A DNA stretch of 64,000 nucleotides. It comes from Phytoseiulus persimilis (lineage: Eukaryota; Arthropoda; Arachnida; Mesostigmata; Phytoseiidae). The notes under the pieces are model-generated. The model did not search any database. It worked only from the letters and a program-made list of their open reading frames with translations, and was not told the DNA's origin. Location of the stretch: assembly GCA_037576195.1 (NCBI GenBank), contig CM075103.1, positions 38,818,959 to 38,882,958 on the forward strand, written 5' to 3'. The position numbers and the translations under genes were made by a program. Positions 1 through 10,540 of this stretch are shown here, piece by piece (the first letter of the stretch is position 1; every line of letters starts with the position of its first letter).

Positions 1-3000
1 AAGGCATGCTTCTGAAATTCAGTCTTAGCGTTGAGCTAATGTATGCTTGTGGAATTTAGTCTTAAGCTAAGGCATGCTTCTGAAAATTCGCCTTAAGCTA
101 AGGCATGCTCCTGAAATTTAGTCTTAGCTTTGAGCTAATGTATGCTTCTGAAATTTAGTCTTAGCTTTGAGCTAATGTATGCTTGTGGAATTCAGTCTTA
201 GCGTTGAGCTAATGTATGCTTCTGAAATTTAGTCTTAGCCTTAAGCTAATGTATGCTTGTGGAATTTAGTCTTAAGCTAAGGCATGCTTCTGAGAATTCG
301 CCTTAGGCTTGAGCTAAGGTTGGCTGTTTTTGAAATTTAGTCTTAGCCTTGAGCTAATGTATGCTTGTGGAATTTAGTCTCAAGCTGAGGCATGCTTCTG
401 AAAATTCACCTAAGGCTAAAGCATGCTTCTGAAATTTAGTCTTAGCTTTGAGCTAATGTATGCTTCTGAAATTTAGTGTTAGCGTTGAGCTAATGTATGC
501 TTGTGGAATTCAGTCTTGGGCTAAGGCATGCTTCTGAATATTCGTCTAAGGCTAAGGCATGCTTCTGAAATTTAGTCTTAGCTTTGAGCTAATGTATGCT
601 TCTGAAATTTAGTCTTAGGCTTGAGCTAATGTATGCTTGTGGAATTTAGTCTTGGGCTAATGTATGCTTGTGGAAGTTAGTCTCAAGCTAAGGCATGCTT
701 GTGGAATTTAGTCTTAAGCTAAGGCATGCTTCTGAAATTCAGTCTTAGCGTTGAGCTAATGTATGCTTGTGGAATTGAGTCTTGGGCTAAGGCATGCTTC
801 TGAAATCTAGTCTTAGCTTTGAGCTAATGTATGCTTGTGGAATTTAGTCTTAAGCTAAGGTATGCTTCTGAAATTTAGTCTTAGCGTTGAGCTATTGTAT
901 GCTTGTGGAATCTAGTCTTAAGCTAAGGCATGCTTCTGAAATTTAGTCTTAGCGTTGAGCTAATGTATGCTTGTGGAATTTAGTCTTAGGCTTGAGCTAA
1001 TGTATGCTTGTGGAATTTAGTCTTGGGCTAATGTATGCTTGTGGAAGTTAGTCTCAAGCTAAGGCATGCTTGTGGAATTTAGTCTTAAGCTAAGGCATGC
1101 TTGTGGAATTTAGTCTTAAGCTAAGGCATGCTTCTGAAATTCAGTCTTAGCGTTGAGCTAATGTATGCTTGTGGAATTTAGTCTTAAGCTAAGGCATGCT
1201 TCTGAAAATTCGCCTTAAGCTAAGGCATGCTCCTGAAATTTAGTCTTAGCTTTGAGCTAATGTATGCTTCTGAAATTTAGTCTTAGCTTTGAGCTAATGT
1301 ATGCTTGTGGAATTCAGTCTTAGCGTTGAGCTAATGTATGCTTGTGGAATTTAGTCTTAAGCTAATGTATGCTTCTGAAATTTAGTCTTAGCTTTGAGCT
1401 AAGATATGCTTGTGGAATTTAGTCTTAAGCTAAGGTATGCTTCTGAAAATTCGTCTCAAGCTAAGGCATGCTCCTGAAATTTAGTCTTAGCTTTGAGCTA
1501 ATGTATGCTTGTGGAATTCAGTCTTAGCGTTGAGCTAATGTATGCTCGTGGAATTTAGTCTTAAGCTAATGTATGCTTGTGGAATTTAGTCTTAAGCTTA
1601 TGTATGCTTCTGAAATTTAGTCTTAGCTTTGAGCTAAGATATGCTTGTGGAATTTAGTCTTAGCGTTGAGCTAATGTATGCTTGTGGAATTTAGTCTTGG
1701 GCTAATGTATGCTTCTGAAATTTAGTCTTAGCTTTGAGCTAAGATATGCTTGTGGAATTTAGTCTTAAGCTAAGGTATGCTTCTGAAAATTCGCCTTAAG
1801 CTAAGGCATGCTCCTGAAATTTAGTCTTAGCTTTGAGCTAATGTATGCTTGTGGAATTCAGTCTTAGCGTTGAGCTAATGTATGCTTGTGGAATTTAGTC
1901 TTAAGCTAATGTATGCTTCTGAAATTTAGTCTTAGCTTTGAGCTAAGATATGCTTGTGGAATTCAGTCTTAGCGTTGAGCTAATGTATGCTTGTGGAATT
2001 TAGTCTTAAGCTAATGTATGCTTCTGAAATTTAGTCTTAGCTTTGAGCTAATGTATGCTTGTGGAATTTAGTCTTAAGCTAATGTATGCTTCTGAAATTT
2101 AGTCTTAGCTTTGAGCTAAGATATGCTCGTGGAATTCAGTCTTAGCGTTGAGCTAATGTATGCTTGTGGAATTCAGTCTTAAGCTAATGTATGCTTCTGA
2201 AATTTAGTCTTAGCTTTGAGCTAATGTATGCTTGTGGAATTCAGTCTTAGCGTTGAGCTAATGTATGCTTGTGGAATTTAGTCTTAAGCTAATGTATGCT
2301 CCTGAAATTTAGTCTTAGCTTTGAGCTAATGTATGCTTCTGAAATTTAGTCTTAGCGTTGAGCTAATGTATGCTTGTGGAATTTAGTCTTAAGCTAATGT
2401 ATGCTTCTGAAATTTAGTCTTAGCTTTGAGCTAAGATATGCTTGTGGAATTTAGTCTTAAGCTAAGGCATGCTTCTGAAATTTAGTCTTAGCGTTGAGCT
2501 AATGTATGCTTGTGGAATTCAGTCTTGGGCTAAGGCATGCTTCTGAAAATTCGCCTTAGGCTAAGGCATGCTTCTGAAAATTCGCCTTAGGCTAGGGCAT
2601 ACTTCTGAAAATCCGCCTTAGCCTTGAGCTAAGGTTGGCTGTTTTTGAAATTCAGTGTTAGCGTTGAGCTAATGTATGCTTGTGGAATTTAGTCTTAAGC
2701 TAAGGCATGCTTCTGAAAATTCGCCTTAGGCTAAGGCATGCTTCTGAAAATTCGCCTTAGGCTAAGACTTGCTTCTGAAATTTAGTCTTAGCCTTGAGCT
2801 AATGTATGCTCGTGGAATTCAGTCTTAGCGTTGAGCTAATGTATGCTTGTGGAATTTAGTCTTAAGCTAAGGCATGCTTCTGAAAATTCGCCTTAGCTTT
2901 GAGCTAATGTATGCTTGTGGAATTTAGTCTTAAGCTAAGGCATGCTTCTGAAATTTAGTCTTAGCGTTGAGCTAATGTATGCTTGTGGAATTCAGTCTTA

Positions 3001-3792
3001 GGCTAAGGCTTGCTTCTGAAATTTAGTCTCAGGCTAAGGCTTGCTTCTGAAATTCAGCCTTAGCTTTGAGCTAATGTATGCTTGTGGAATTTAGTCTTAA
3101 GCTAAGGCATGCTTCTGAAAATTCGCCTTAGGCTGAGGCTTGCTTCTGAAATTTAGTCTTAGCTTTGAGCTAATGTATGCTTGTGGAATTTAGTCTTGGG
3201 CTAAGGCATGCTTCTGAAAATCCGCCTTAGCCTTGAGCTGATGTATGCTTGTGGAATTTAGTCTTAAGCTAAGGCATGCTTGTGGAATTTAGTCTTAAGC
3301 TAAGGCATGCTTGTGGAATTTAGTCTTAAGCTAAGGCATGCTTCTGAAAATTCGCCTTAGGCTAGGGCATGCGTCTGAAAATTAGCCTTAGCCTTGAGCT
3401 AAGGTTGGCTGTTTTTGAAATTCAGTCTTAGCGTTGAGCTAATGTATGTTTGTGGAATTTAGCTTTGAGCTAATGTATGCTTGTGGACTTCAGCTTTGAG
3501 CTAATGTATGCTTGTGGAATTTAGTCTTAAGCTAAGGCTTGCATCTGAAATTCAGTCTTAGCTTTGAGCTAATGTATGCTTGTGGAATTCAGTCTTGGGC
3601 TAAGGCATGCTTCTGAAAATTCGCCTTAGCCTTGAGCTAATGTATGCTTCTGAAATTTAGTCTTAGCCTTGAGCTAATGTATGCTTGTGGAATTTGGTCT
3701 TAGCCTTAAGCTAATGTATGCTTCTGAAATTTAGTCTTAGCGTTGAGCTAAGGCATGCTTCTGAAATTTAGTCTTAGCGTTGAGCTAATGTA
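1..3792 (+). repeat. Satellite array, block A (left part)
   Basis: Uninterrupted tandem array of related units of about 31-37 bp. Three unit types recur: one containing gctaatgtatgcttgtgg, one containing gctaaggcatgcttctgaaa, and a rarer one containing gctaaggttggctgttttt, each followed by a ttagtctta-type tail. No ORF longer than about 60 codons lies inside. Part of the array (for example near 381) recurs near 8112 beyond the Gypsy insertion, giving a higher-order period of about 3.7 kb once the insertion is discounted. The last five bases (3788-3792, atgta) are the left target duplication of the Gypsy element. I see no gene here. Confidence 0.97.
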
Positions 3793-3878
3793 AGTAAAGA
3801 CACGTAGGATGTCGGACAGTACACCTCGTTATCTCTAAGTGTTTTATTCACTGTGGTCCCTCAGCTTATATACCCACT
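3793..3878 (-). repeat. Gypsy 3' LTR (86 bp)
   Basis: Direct repeat of 7696-7781 with one mismatch. Read on the minus strand it begins AGTGGGTATATAAGC and ends GTGTCTTTACT, so the terminal inverted bases are AGT...ACT rather than the usual TG...CA. It holds a TATA-like TATATAA a few bases from its start and an AATAAA about 25 bases later, leaving a minimal U3 and R. Confidence 0.93.
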
Positions 3879-3891
3879 CCCCCCGCCTTTT
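3879..3891 (-). other. Gypsy polypurine tract
   Basis: On the minus strand the 13 bases directly before the 3' LTR read AAAAGGCGGGGGG, nearly all purine with one C. Its position touching the LTR fits the plus-strand primer site of an LTR element. Confidence 0.75.
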
Positions 3892-3894
3892 ATC

Positions 3895-4110
3895 TCATTC
3901 TCTCCGGGGAATGTACAAAACAGAATTCGGGGAGGCTGCTTGTTTCTCTTTACCGTCGACCACATAGTAAAACCTTTTCGGAACACCTTCAAACGACTCT
4001 ACCCTAGTCACCTCATACGGACCGTTGTATTTCTTGTTATTCGGTGGCAAACCAGTCCTGACCAAGATCCTGTCCCCCACACCAATCTTTGCAACCTCTT
4101 TCTTTCTCTA
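3895..4110 (-). pseudogene. Integrase C-terminal segment displaced by a frame break
   Basis: A second minus-strand frame here encodes a segment with GDRILVRTG followed by NGPYEVTRVE, the pattern expected of the beta-barrel C-terminal domain of Gypsy integrases, ending near 3895 just before the polypurine tract. The main pol frame runs instead into an unrelated arginine-rich tail ending at 4008. The two frames meet in a purine-rich simple tract around 4085-4110 (plus strand ctctttctttctctatcttt), which suggests a small indel. This is part of pol rather than a separate gene. Confidence 0.75.
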
Positions 4111-6713
4111 TCTTTGTCCGCCTGCAAACTTGGTGCCGTTCCTCGCAGAGCAAACTCCGGTGAGCAACCCAGACTAGAACAATACGAGCGATTATGGTGC
4201 CTCACCGCAGCCTCCAAGCTGCACTTCCAGCCACCAACAAAACCTGGATACATGCTCATAAACATCTTCAGGTCCCGAATCAATCTCTCAGCCAAACCAT
4301 TGGACGCGGGATGATATGGGCTCCCTGTTTGAATCTCAATTCCCCTTCCCTTTGCCCAAACTCGTAAGTCCCGACTCTCGAAAACCTTGGCCCGATCCGA
4401 GATGATCCGCTTCACCCCTTCGAAGCTCCTTTGAGAAAGGAATCGAATCAATTCACTCGCGTTTCCTCTGCAAGCTTTCGCGAACGCAAATCGAGTGTCC
4501 CGATCGATCGCCACGAGAAACGACTTCGTCCGATTCACCCCTTCCTTTTTTTTCTCCAGTTCAGCAAAGTCCAAATGCAGACTATGCATTGGCGGAACTA
4601 CTGGTTGAATGACCATGGCATCCGGCTTGGGCCGAAATTTTGCCTTATTCCTCTGACACACGTCACAGGACCTCACATACGTATCCACCTCCTTCCTCAT
4701 TGACGGCCACGTGAAACGTTTTGCTATCTTCAGATACGTCCGCCAAATCCCATCATGACCTCCCGAATGTGGAGAATCATGGTAGAGTTCCAGAACTCGC
4801 CTTCTATCACCCTCAGCCACCGATACCCGTTCCTCCTTCAACAACAAAACCGGTTCCGCTTCAACACCCACCGGAAGTCTGGACAAAGCGTCCACATGAG
4901 GAATCTTCTTGCCGGGAGTGTGCACGATATCATAATCCAGTTCACTCAGTTTGCCAATCCACCTTGCAATCCGACCCTTCGGCTGCTTTGCCGATAAAAT
5001 TCCTCTCAATGCGCTATGATCGGTCTTCAGTACAAACTTCCGCTCATCAAGAAACGAGTGGAAATATTCCACAGCCTTCAAGACGGCCAAAGCCTCTTTT
5101 TCCGAGGTTGTGTAATTCGCTTCGGCTGCAGTTAGAGTATAAGAGTAATAACCCACTACCCGTTCCCTGCCATCGTCGAAGATCTGGGACAACACCGCAC
5201 CAATCCCAACATCGGAAGCATCCGTCGTCAGGATAAACTTCTGACCGACATCCGGCAAGGACAAAATGGGGTTGCTCGTGATTACCGCCTTCACTTTCTC
5301 GAAGACTGCTTGATGCACCTCTCCCCAAACGAAAGGAACACCGTGACCAGTCAGCTCAGTCAACGGTTTAACCATTTTGGCGTAATCACGGATGAAAGCA
5401 CGAACGTGCCCACACAAACCGAGAAAAGTTCGCAGTTGATGAATGTTTTCCGGATGAAGTATGCTTCGCACTTTCTCGACCGATTCGTCTTTCGTACTCT
5501 TTGTCTTTCCATCGAACTTCCTTCCGAGGAATACAACAGACCGGCACAACAGCCTCGACTTTTTGACGTTGATTTTAAGTGAAGCGTTCTCCAATGCTTG
5601 CAATACCTTTTTCAAATGGGTCTGATGCTCTGGCTCGCTCTTTGAAAACACGATGATATCATCCACATAAGCTCTGGCATAAGCCCGATATGGACCTATT
5701 ACTGAATCCATCATCTTTTGGAAATACTTCGGTGCGTTCTTCCAGCCGAACGGATTCACATTATATTCATACGTTCCGAATGGAGTCACGAACGCCGAGA
5801 AACACCTCGTCTCCTCGGTGAGTGGTTGCTGCCAATACCCTTTCAACAAATCTATCGTCGAAAAAATTCTACAGCTACCAGTTTCGGCGATGATGTCATC
5901 AATTCGTGGGAGCGGCCAACTTAGTAGATCCGTTTTCTCGTTGACTCGTCGATAATCAGTGACAAATCGCCAAGAGCCGTCCGCTTTGGAAACCATCGTA
6001 CACGGACTGCCGGAACACGATGAAGACTCTCGGACTATTCCGTGCTTGATCATCTCCGCTAACTCCTTCTCCATGCACTCCAGTTTTGCCCGCGACAACG
6101 AGTACGGCTTCCTACATATCGGCGTCACATCGTTCAATAAAAACGGCACAGAGAACTTTTTCACCGGCTCCGGATACGGGGAGTCAGAAACCACTCCGGG
6201 GAAGAATTTTCTCACATCCTCCATGTTTCTGATCTCGAATGTGCTCAAATGTTGCTTCAAGCAGGCGGTCGCCTCCACCGGAAACCTGTCAACACAATTT
6301 TCTCCGAACGAAAAGGTGTCGTCGTAGTGCAGATTCAACTTGAACTCCTTCATAGACTTCCTTGAAATCAGTATGTCATACTTCAACTCACCGATGACCA
6401 AAAAACGTATGGTCCTGGCCTCATTGCCGATACGGATGAGCATCTCGCACCATTCGGAGTAAGATCGAACACTTCCACAATAGTCTTGCATATCGACACT
6501 GCGACCTTTCGTGACGTGAAACCCTTTTACCACTTTCCGATTGACTATCGACAAGGTGGCACCAGAGTCCAGAACCGCTCGCACCGAACGCTTCCCGTCT
6601 GTGGAGACTGCGATCGTAGGGAGAATACCGCCACTTGAGAGAACAATTTCGTTTGACGACTTCGGGGTCGAAACCGCACCCCCATTTAATAGTTTGAATG
6701 GTCCCCTTCGCAT
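4008..6713 (-). CDS. Gypsy Pol: protease, reverse transcriptase, RNase H, integrase
   Basis: The 901-codon frame encodes, in order: an aspartic protease with LDSGA at residues 48-52; RT with the conserved VTDYRRVNEKT block near 251-261 and catalytic YVDD at 349-352; RNase H beginning at TTDASDVGIGAVLSQ; an HHCC zinc-binding region ending CDVCQRNK; and an integrase core with catalytic Asp in LDFAEL, Asp in ISDRAKVF and Glu in GLAERLIRDLK. These activities process the polyprotein, copy element RNA and insert the cDNA. The frame starts inside the end of gag, shifted by -1, so it is probably made as a Gag-Pol fusion by ribosomal frameshifting in the 28-nt overlap. The extreme C-terminus is out of frame (see 3895-4110). 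Confidence 0.93.
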   Translation of the reverse strand: MRRGPFKLLNGGAVSTPKSSNEIVLSSGGILPTIAVSTDGKRSVRAVLDSGATLSIVNRKVVKGFHVTKGRSVDMQDYCGSVRSYSEWCEMLIRIGNEARTIRFLVIGELKYDILISRKSMKEFKLNLHYDDTFSFGENCVDRFPVEATACLKQHLSTFEIRNMEDVRKFFPGVVSDSPYPEPVKKFSVPFLLNDVTPICRKPYSLSRAKLECMEKELAEMIKHGIVRESSSCSGSPCTMVSKADGSWRFVTDYRRVNEKTDLLSWPLPRIDDIIAETGSCRIFSTIDLLKGYWQQPLTEETRCFSAFVTPFGTYEYNVNPFGWKNAPKYFQKMMDSVIGPYRAYARAYVDDIIVFSKSEPEHQTHLKKVLQALENASLKINVKKSRLLCRSVVFLGRKFDGKTKSTKDESVEKVRSILHPENIHQLRTFLGLCGHVRAFIRDYAKMVKPLTELTGHGVPFVWGEVHQAVFEKVKAVITSNPILSLPDVGQKFILTTDASDVGIGAVLSQIFDDGRERVVGYYSYTLTAAEANYTTSEKEALAVLKAVEYFHSFLDERKFVLKTDHSALRGILSAKQPKGRIARWIGKLSELDYDIVHTPGKKIPHVDALSRLPVGVEAEPVLLLKEERVSVAEGDRRRVLELYHDSPHSGGHDGIWRTYLKIAKRFTWPSMRKEVDTYVRSCDVCQRNKAKFRPKPDAMVIQPVVPPMHSLHLDFAELEKKKEGVNRTKSFLVAIDRDTRFAFAKACRGNASELIRFLSQRSFEGVKRIISDRAKVFESRDLRVWAKGRGIEIQTGSPYHPASNGLAERLIRDLKMFMSMYPGFVGGWKCSLEAAVRHHNRSYCSSLGCSPEFALRGTAPSLQADKDRERKRLQRLVWGTGSWSGLVCHRITRNTTVRMR

Positions 6714-7672
6714 TCACCATCGTCGTTGATTGTATCAACAGCATAGACTCTCGACGTGCGGCGATCGTTGGACGTCTTCGACGCCGAAGTAGATGGCCTT
6801 TCCTCTGCAGTCTTCATCCTCGGCTTCACCGAAACCATGTCGATTGTCGAAATAATATCACATATTGATTCTGGTCTCAAGATCTTGAACTGCTGCCGCA
6901 GATAAAATGGCAGCCCGAGTAGAACAGCTTGCATCAACGACCGGCCGGTCATGTCAGGATCAGCCCGCAGAAGCAAACGCTGCTTCTCGAAAATATATTC
7001 CGTCAAACTCATTTGGTCTTCCTTGAAGAAGTATCTTGTTGCAAGCTCTGCATCCCTCAGACCATCGACACGGAACGCCGAGAGAAAACTCTCCCTCCAC
7101 TGGGACCAATCTGTTTTCGAGCCGACGGCCGCCAGCGCCGAATTGTACCATACCAAGGCGACTCCCGTTACATACTCTCTCAAAATCAACACCATGTCGA
7201 ATGAATCGCGACCGCAAACAAAGTGTTCGAACTGAACGAGCCATGATTCTGGGGTCAACTTATCGGAAGTCCCGCGGAACACCGGGGGTTTAGCTTTCAC
7301 CCGATCGCTCGAGCCCGCAACAATTTCCTTGACAAGGAGCTTCGCGAACTGCTGTACAACCTCCGGAATAACTTCTCCCTTCTCCGCAAGAACTTCTCTG
7401 TTCGACCTCCCGATCGAGACCACCGCGGGTTGGATACTCAACGCCCTCTTCACCTCCCCAGACGGGACATTTATCCGGAACTCTCCCATGGCAACGATCT
7501 CTTCCGGGGTCTTGCTTGGAAGCTTCTCTTTCACAAACATCGTGAATTCGGCCCCAGCTGCAGCGTCTATCGCAACCCAGTCGACATCTCCATCTTTCTT
7601 CACTGCCGTCACAGAAAAATCTTGAGGCTCCACAGACTCGTCGTTACGGACTCGGACAGTAATCCAAACCAT
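6686..7672 (-). CDS. Gypsy Gag
   Basis: The 328-codon ORF is the structural (capsid) protein. The central part, from about residue 130 (PPVFRGTSDKLTPESWLVQF) through the 240s, matches the layout of the Retrotrans_gag capsid domain. The ATG at 7672 follows the 5' LTR by only about 23 nt, almost touching the primer-binding site. The C-terminus is hydrophilic and ends in an acidic stretch. I see no CCHC zinc knuckle in Gag or at the start of Pol, unlike most Gypsy Gags. The last 28 nt overlap pol in the -1 frame. A downstream start is possible, but the upstream ATG keeps the longest frame. Confidence 0.88.
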   Translation of the reverse strand: MVWITVRVRNDESVEPQDFSVTAVKKDGDVDWVAIDAAAGAEFTMFVKEKLPSKTPEEIVAMGEFRINVPSGEVKRALSIQPAVVSIGRSNREVLAEKGEVIPEVVQQFAKLLVKEIVAGSSDRVKAKPPVFRGTSDKLTPESWLVQFEHFVCGRDSFDMVLILREYVTGVALVWYNSALAAVGSKTDWSQWRESFLSAFRVDGLRDAELATRYFFKEDQMSLTEYIFEKQRLLLRADPDMTGRSLMQAVLLGLPFYLRQQFKILRPESICDIISTIDMVSVKPRMKTAEERPSTSASKTSNDRRTSRVYAVDTINDDGECEGDHSNY

Positions 7673-7677
7673 TTTCC

Positions 7678-7695
7678 TTCAGCTTCGACTGCGCC
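7678..7695 (-). other. Gypsy primer-binding site
   Basis: Immediately inside the 5' LTR the minus strand reads GGCGCAGTCGAAGC. With the last LTR base this begins TGGCGCAG, complementary to a tRNA 3' end (CCA). The tRNA identity is not assigned. Confidence 0.65.
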
Positions 7696-7781
7696 AGTAA
7701 AGACACTTAGGATGTCGGACAGTACACCTCGTTATCTCTAAGTGTTTTATTCACTGTGGTCCCTCAGCTTATATACCCACT
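7696..7781 (-). repeat. Gypsy 5' LTR (86 bp)
   Basis: Upstream LTR of the minus-strand element, 85/86 identical to the left copy. It contains the TATATAA promoter-like box and AATAAA within about 45 bases. It is followed on the plus strand by atgta (7782-7786), the second copy of the target duplication. Confidence 0.93.
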
Positions 7782-9209
7782 ATGTATGCTTGTGGAATTC
7801 AGTCTGAGGCTAAGGCATGCTTCTGAAATTTAGTCTTAGGCTAATGTATGCTTCTGAAAATTCGCCTTAGGCTAAGGCTTGCTTCTGAAAATTCGCCTTA
7901 GGCCAAGGCATGCTTCTGAAAATTCGCCTTAGCCTTGAGCTATTGTATGCTTCTGAAATTTAGTCTTAGCCTTAAGCTAATGTATGCTTGTGGAATTTAG
8001 TCTTAAGCTAAGGCATGCTTCTGAGAATTCGCCTTAGGCTTGAGCTAAGGTTGGCTGTTTTTGAAATTTAGTCTTAGCCTTGAGCTAATGTATGCTTGTG
8101 GAATTTAGTCTCAAGCTGAGGCATGCTTCTGAAAATTCACCTAAGGCTAAGGCATGCTTCTGAAATTTAGTCTTAGCTTTGAGCTAATGTATGCTTCTGA
8201 AATTTAGTGTTAGCGTTGAGCTAATGGATGCTTGTGGAATTCAGTCTTGGGCTGAGGCATGCTTCTGAATATTCGTCTAAGGCTAAGGCATGCTTCTGAA
8301 ATTTAGTCTTAGCTTTGAGCTAATGTATGCTTCTGAAATTTAGTCTTAGGCTTGAGCTAATGTATGCTTGTGGAATTTAGTCTTGGGCTAATGTATGCTT
8401 GTGGAAGTTAGTCTCAAGCTAAAACATGCTTGTGGAATTTAGTCTTAAGCTAAGGCATGCTTCTGAAATTCAGTCTTAGCGTTGAGCTAATGTATGCTTG
8501 TGGAATTGAGTCTTGGGCTAAGGCATGCTTCTGAAATCTAGTCTTAGCTTTGAGCTAATGTATGCTTCTGAAATTTGGTCTTAGCGTTGAGCTAATGTAT
8601 GCTTGTGGAATTTAGTCTTAGGCTAAGGTATGCTTCTGAAATTTAGTCTTAGCGTTGAGCTATTGTATGCTTGTGGAATTTAGTCTTAAGCTAAGGCATG
8701 CTTCAGAAATTTAGTCTTAGCGTTGAGCTAAGGTTGGCTGTTTTTGAAATTAAGTGTTAGCCTTCAGCTAATGTATGCTTGTTGAATTTAGTCTCAAGCT
8801 AAGTAATGCTTCTAAAATTTAGTCTAAGCGTTGAGATGATGTATGCTCGTGGAATTTAGTCTTAAGCTAAGGTATGCTTCTGAAACTTAGTCTTAGCGTT
8901 GAGCTAATGTATGCTTGTGGAATTTAGTCTTTAGCTGAGGCATGCTTCTGAGAATCCGCCTTAGCCTTGATCTAAGGTTGGCTGTTTTTGAAATTCAGTC
9001 TTAGCGTTGAGCTAATGTATGCTTGTGGAATTTAGTCTTAAGCTAAGGCATGCTCCTGGAAATTCGCCTTAGGCTAGGGCATGCTTCTGGAAATTCGCCT
9101 CAGGCTAATGTATGCTTGTGGAATTTAGTCTCAAGCTATGGCATGCTTCTGAAATTCAGTCTTAGCGTTGAGCTAATGTTTGCTTGTGGAATTTAGTCTT
9201 AAGCTAAGG
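7782..9209 (+). repeat. Satellite array, block A (right part)
   Basis: Continuation of the same satellite after the Gypsy insertion, same orientation. The stretch around 8000-8480 is near-identical to about 270-740, showing that a multi-kilobase block was duplicated before the Gypsy element landed. The end, agctaagg at 9202-9209, is repeated after the LINE at 20454-20461. I see no gene here. Confidence 0.95.
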
Positions 9210-9425
9210 TCTTAAGAAGGTGTTGTCTGCTACGCTAACAGGCTTGGCGCACTTTTTTGAGGCTCCGCTTCAAAAGTTAATTCCTCTTGATTTCCGGGTC
9301 CTTGTTCGGGAACCTTCGGCTACCTTTCAACCCGTGACTCAGTGCCCCGTTGGACGTGCCAATTCAATAATTTCACCACTGCGGCGAGCTTGTTCTCCCT
9401 CTTCACATTCCCATCAGGGCTAGCG
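9210..9425 (+). other. LINE 5' UTR
   Basis: GC-rich non-satellite sequence between the array edge and the first convincing ATG of ORF1 at 9426. The ORF1 frame is open from 9342, but only through non-ATG codons. Confidence 0.55.
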
Positions 9426-10540
9426 ATGAGCCAACCCGCCGTGGACGGTGGAGGAGGCCCAGTGGGCCCACGGCGGGCTCCGGCCAACGTAAGCCCCGAA
9501 GCCGCTTTGCAGGCCATGGCTGCACTGGCTCAGGGTGGTCGGACGAATGCTGGAGTCATCCTCACTGAACTCCGGGCCGGTGGACCATCTATGGCGCTGT
9601 CATCTTCAGCTGCTGCACCGTCAGCTGTTCCATCAGCTGCTGTGCCTGAGGTGATGATCTCTACTGCAGCAACATCGGTCAGGCACCCCACGAAGCGGGC
9701 TCGTGCCGCATCGGATTTGGTGGAATCGGCTCACGTTGACGACGACGGTTTCACCAAGGTGGTCAGCAGGACCACTTCCAGGAGGGTTCTTAGGGCTGAG
9801 GCCGAGCTCACGGACCTTCGAGCAGCAGTGGACAGTGGCTTGGCCACAGTATACCCGGTCCGATTCTCTCCGAAACGGTCTTCTGCCGGAGAGCCGCACC
9901 GAGTTTTCTCGAGTACTCATCTACTGGATGTCTTCAAGGACTTACACCATTTGGCTCCATTCGCCAAGCTCTCGGGTGGACCCGGTGGGGTAATAGCGTC
10001 TGTGGCGTCCATCTCACAGGTTGATCTTTTGCTTAAGCTCTCCGAACTCGGGGGAGTGCCCGTTGAAGCGACCTGCCCATCGAGAGGTCAGTTTTGGGGG
10101 CTCATCAAGGAGGTCAACCCCGCATTCTCGGACGAGAGCATTCTTTCCGAGCTATCAGTTCATGGTGTTATCAGAGTTCGGAGGGAGACTACAGCCGGGT
10201 GGTCGGCCGGAAAGCCGGCACGCATCGCTTCGTCCAGGGTACACTTGCTCTTCAATCGGACGCCGCCTGCCAGGCTTTTCTTGGTGTGGCGGGAACATGA
10301 CGTTGTCATCGAGGCTACGACCCCTCTGGTGTGTTTCAATTGCCAGCGCACTGGTCACAGCTCCGCGCGGTGCGCACGCCCCCGTGCTTGTCGAAGATGT
10401 GGCGGCTCGAATCACTTGGCTGCGTCCTGCTCCAACGCACCCCGATGCGTGGACTGCCGCGGTGCTCACCCTCGCGGGGATTCCTCGTGTGCCGTATTCG
10501 CTGCGGCGCGTGAAAAGAGTAAGATCTGCTCGGCTCCCGG
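9426..10540 (+). pseudogene. LINE ORF1, gag-like zinc-knuckle protein (5' part)
   Basis: From the ATG at 9426 the frame encodes an alanine/proline-rich N-terminus (MSQPAVDGGGGPVGPRR), a middle region of mixed charge, and three Cys-His knuckles starting near residue 303: CFNCQRTGHSSARC, CRRCGGSNHLAASC and CVDCRGAHPRGDSSC. Such ORF1 proteins bind LINE RNA and act as nucleocapsid-like chaperones. The frame nominally stays open to 10661, but after about 10525 the sensible coding appears to move to another frame that carries the C-terminus down to 11095. I infer a small indel at about 10523-10560. The conserved knuckles themselves are intact. Confidence 0.8.

Larger units (their letters stand above)
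3793..7781 (-). mobile_element. Compact Ty3/Gypsy LTR retrotransposon, nearly full length
   Basis: The element is bounded by 86-bp direct repeats and flanked on both sides by atgta (3788-3792 and 7782-7786), a clean 5-bp target duplication within a satellite unit. On the minus strand the order is LTR, primer-binding site, gag, protease-RT-RNase H-integrase, polypurine tract, LTR. RT before integrase assigns it to Ty3/Gypsy. At 3989 bp with 86-bp LTRs it is very small. The silkworm mag lineage is known for similarly tiny LTRs, which suggests but does not prove that affinity. The LTRs differ at one position (g/t at about 3804 and 7707), so the insertion is recent. A frame break in the integrase C-terminus probably disables this copy. 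Confidence 0.93.

Noticed and set aside
1..3792. Regular short repeats reminiscent of a CRISPR array
   Set aside because: No unique spacers between repeats. Units vary by point changes and run directly into each other over many kilobases, and the surroundings are eukaryotic retrotransposons.
3853..4314. 153-codon plus-strand ORF starting in the Gypsy LTR
   Set aside because: Antisense to the integrase end and runs through LTR sequence. No support as a gene.
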